64,000 bases of DNA from Diplosphaera chodatii (taxonomy: Eukaryota > Chlorophyta > Trebouxiophyceae > Prasiolales > Stichococcaceae): NCBI GenBank assembly GCA_032358165.1, contig JAALGY010000020.1, forward strand, positions 2,604,001 through 2,668,000. The letters are read 5' to 3'. Made by a program: the position numbers and the translations under genes. The notes under the pieces were generated by a model. It did no database searches. It saw only the letters and a program-made list of their open reading frames with translations, and was not told the origin of the DNA. Of the stretch, positions 61,806-64,000 are shown one piece after another. Each line of letters begins with the position of its first letter. Positions within the stretch are counted from its first letter, which is position 1.

Positions 61806-64000
61806 TCAGTAATGGTCGAGGACGACCCCACGACTGATGCTGCGGTCCAGCTGCGTCCCCAGCATCTCGTTGACCTCCCCGAAGTTCAGGTCAGTGTTGA
61901 CCGCACCCCACTCGTCAGACTCGGGCATCTCAGTGGCCACCCTGAGGGGCGGCAGATGCGGCGCTCTGTGCTGCGCCAGCTGGGCCAGCTCCTGCATAAG
62001 TGGAGCAGACGGCGCATCATGGGCTGGCACGGCAGACCTGGCAACAATGGGCTGTCTGTGGCACGTCACTCCTCACACACACGTGTGCGGGTGCACAGCA
62101 GGCTGCTTGGCTGATGGGTGCATGCTGCGATCATGCCGATTGTAGTCCGTGTCAGTCTGTTGCTAGACCGCCACTAGTGGCGGCCACGTCGAGCCAGATG
62201 TGTGCAAAGGCTGGCTGGATGGTTCACCAGGTCGTGCTGCATGTGCGCAGACGGAGCTGCGTATCCCCAATGCAAATGCTGTAGCAAGAGCAGGTGGCTT
62301 CAGAGCAGGTCCCAACTCGACATGCAATGCACAGTTGTACCTCAGGCGTTGCCGGCTGTGACCGACCACCATCGACAAGCGGTAGCGCCAGGCGCTCCAG
62401 GGCTGGCATGCTAGCAAGCGATCTTATTGCGTCCGGACTGCAGAAACACAACACATCATCATCCGTCAGCCTCTGTGCCTGTACACAGTACGCACTGCGC
62501 TAATTTGCTGACTGCGCATGCGTGTGCTGAGACGTGCCGCTTTGCAGCCAGCACCCATGTTCCACAATATGACAGGGAGCAGGAAGCATTTGCGGCACTC
62601 ACAGCAGCAAGCTTGACTGCTGGTACTGGTTGAAGGGGTGGCGCAAATCCAGCAGTCTGCAGGCCGCCAGCTGCAAAGTACACGGGGCCCTCCAGCAGCA
62701 GGACGTGATAGGCCAGAAACCTTGAGCGCAGCGTTTCAAGGAACATATCGCCTGACTACAGTCCTCGACAGTACATCCATGCGGAGCACCTTTTGCAGTG
62801 GCGCCTCTGCTAACTTGCACAAGCCATTATGATGCAGCGCTGCGTTTTGCGCCAGATTGAGCAGCTGCAGTCGTGAAAGCTTGCACAGCTCTGTCGGCAC
62901 TGTAGTGAGATTGCAGTCGACCTGCAGCAGCACTTGCACGTTTGTGCGTGGATGGCAACACGAGCAGATGCACAGCGCAGTATAAGGGTGCATCAGTCTT
63001 TTGTTTGATTGCTATCCACACAGATGCAAGCTCCAGCTTCAGTTTTGCACATGCATCGCACCATGTGCAGGCTGATCAGATGCGGCAGGGCCCCAATGAC
63101 GGTGCTGAGGTGCTGCAGGGTGTCGTTGGTCTCTCGCAGGCCATGGAGCGCCAGGTGGCGCAGTTCACGCAGCGGGGGAAGGAACATCTGGAAGGACATC
63201 ACGCAGCTGGTGTCCAAAGCATCTGCCTCTGTTGCCGGAGTGCCCAGCAGCGACAGGACAAGGTGTGTAAGACCCAGCGGCAGCCGGCACGGCCAGTGTG
63301 ACAGTGATGCCTGCAAATATTAAAGCAAGAGAGTTGCCATTCAGCAGGGTTTCTTTCATGATGCTGCAGTTCCTATCAAACGTCCGCTCAGCAGACACCA
63401 GAGTGACATTGACTGCTACCAGCAGCAGCAGCCCATACTATCATAGTGCACGCCTAGGCATGCAGCCGGAAGTGGTGTACGTATGAATGTGTAGAGACAT
63501 GGCTCCGCTTTGCTAGGATTATGTCAAGTGCTGCGTTTTCACGATGAGAAGGAGAAAGACAGAAGGCTGACAACACTGTCAAGTACCTAGTAAGCAAGAG
63601 CCCCTATTATTGTTACACTGGTATTCTAGCAGGCAGGTGGCTGGCCCCACCTGCAGCGCCTCCAGGGCTGTGAGGGTGCTGAGCTGGTGCCGAAACTCTG
63701 GTCCTTCGTCGGTGAGTGCGGCCCGAATGGACAGCCGCCGCAGCTGCAAGGAAGCACAGGCAGCAGGGCTTCATACGTTGCCGCCCCAACAGTGCAGGGC
63801 ATGAAAACAGCATGAACATGCACAGGTTGTGTAACTGTAGCACCTGGGGCAGGTGTGGCAGGCTGTCCTCCGGGGAATCAAAGTACCAGAAGAAGTGATG
63901 CAACGTGAGGCTGCTCAGTGCTCTGAGCCGCGACATAGATGCCGGCAGCCGCACTGTCTCTGCGGTACTCTCAGCCCAGGACTGAAACGAGGAGAGGCTT
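61806..64000 (-). CDS. F-box/LRR family protein, copy O (5' part beyond right edge)
   Basis: Only the 3' half is in the window. Minus-strand exons: exon 7 (partial) 64000-63844, exon 8 63743-63651, exon 9 63310-63062, exon 10 62921-62790, exon 11 62670-62603, exon 12 62437-62341, exon 13 unresolved, and exon 14 61991-61806. Visible blocks: LPASMSRLRALSSLTLHHFFW (interrupted by the edge upstream), LRRLSIRAA, LTHLVLSLL, LRHLALHGL, LISLHMVR, LQLLNLAQN, LAACRLLDLRH, MPALERLALP, then LPPLRVATEMPESDEWGAV and LGTQLDRSISRGVV with a stop at 61806. Exons 8-12 keep the family phases and no lesion is seen. Exon 8 is 93 nt instead of 99-102. The F-box and intron 2 donor lie outside the window, so F-box presence is assumed from the family. 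Confidence 0.82.
62168..62183. repeat. 16-bp perfect palindrome
   Basis: CCGCCACTAGTGGCGG reads the same on both strands. It lies in the long intron region between exons 12 and 14 of copy O. Could be chance or a protein-binding site; no context supports a function. Confidence 0.7.

Noticed and set aside
1..64000. Possible transposon origin of the repeated 5-kb units
   Set aside because: The repeats are explained by a tandem gene family with diverged introns; no transposase, reverse transcriptase, long terminal repeats or target duplications were seen.
1..64000. CRISPR array or prokaryotic operon
   Set aside because: No regularly spaced direct repeats; genes are intron-rich and eukaryotic.

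Overview
The window is nuclear DNA of a eukaryote. Nearly every gene is split into about 14 short exons with GT(or GC)-AG introns. The plant-type plastid SufC, the intron density, the moderately high GC and the TGCA-rich introns together suggest a chlorophyte green alga, perhaps a trebouxiophyte. That placement is inference.

Most of the window is one gene family. Thirteen paralogs of a roughly 600-residue F-box/leucine-rich-repeat protein are present, two of them cut by the window edges. Copy A (-) lies at the left edge. Eight copies then run head to tail on the + strand at about 5 kb spacing: B 3076-6979, C 7801-11973, D 12487-16561, E 17402-21542, F 22636-26720, G 27747-31863, H 32507-37138 and I 37812-42066. 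After a two-gene interruption come L (-, 47840-52006), M (+, 52661-56591), N (-, 56951-61077) and O (-, 61806 to the right edge). I assembled the exon structures by hand from conserved protein blocks and splice sites. Almost every internal exon has a length that keeps the reading frame, which is strong internal support.

The family plan is as follows. Exons 1-2 encode an N-terminal F-box (LPGEVLERVLAHVPF...AVCRAWRRHLSQ..LLLWQ). Exon 3 holds a variable, often acidic linker and an LQRWLWRHG block. Exons 4-5 encode AMN1/FBXL-like LRRs. Exon 6 is a variable DLAI(M/V)F segment, and exons 7-12 hold further LRRs. Exon 13 is poorly conserved, and exon 14 encodes a conserved C-terminal LPPIRV...LGVQLDRSI block. 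By family knowledge these would be substrate receptors of SCF (Skp1-Cullin-F-box) ubiquitin ligases, with the LRRs as the recognition surface. No substrate can be inferred.

The interruption (42388-47601) carries two unrelated, divergently transcribed genes that both concern sulfur. One is sufC (-), the ATPase of the plastid SUF iron-sulfur assembly complex. The other is a YeeE/YedE-family sulfur-compound transporter (+).

The most notable observations are: a GC-AG intron 2 in 8 of 12 testable paralogs, with GT at the same site in the others; one extra intron in copy H only; single-lesion decay of copies C (in-frame stop) and L (one-base deletion), with a possible frameshift in A; a constant/variable exon pattern; a partly duplicated exon inside sufC; and short foldback sequences between genes. 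I saw no RNA genes, transposase or reverse-transcriptase genes, or CRISPR arrays.
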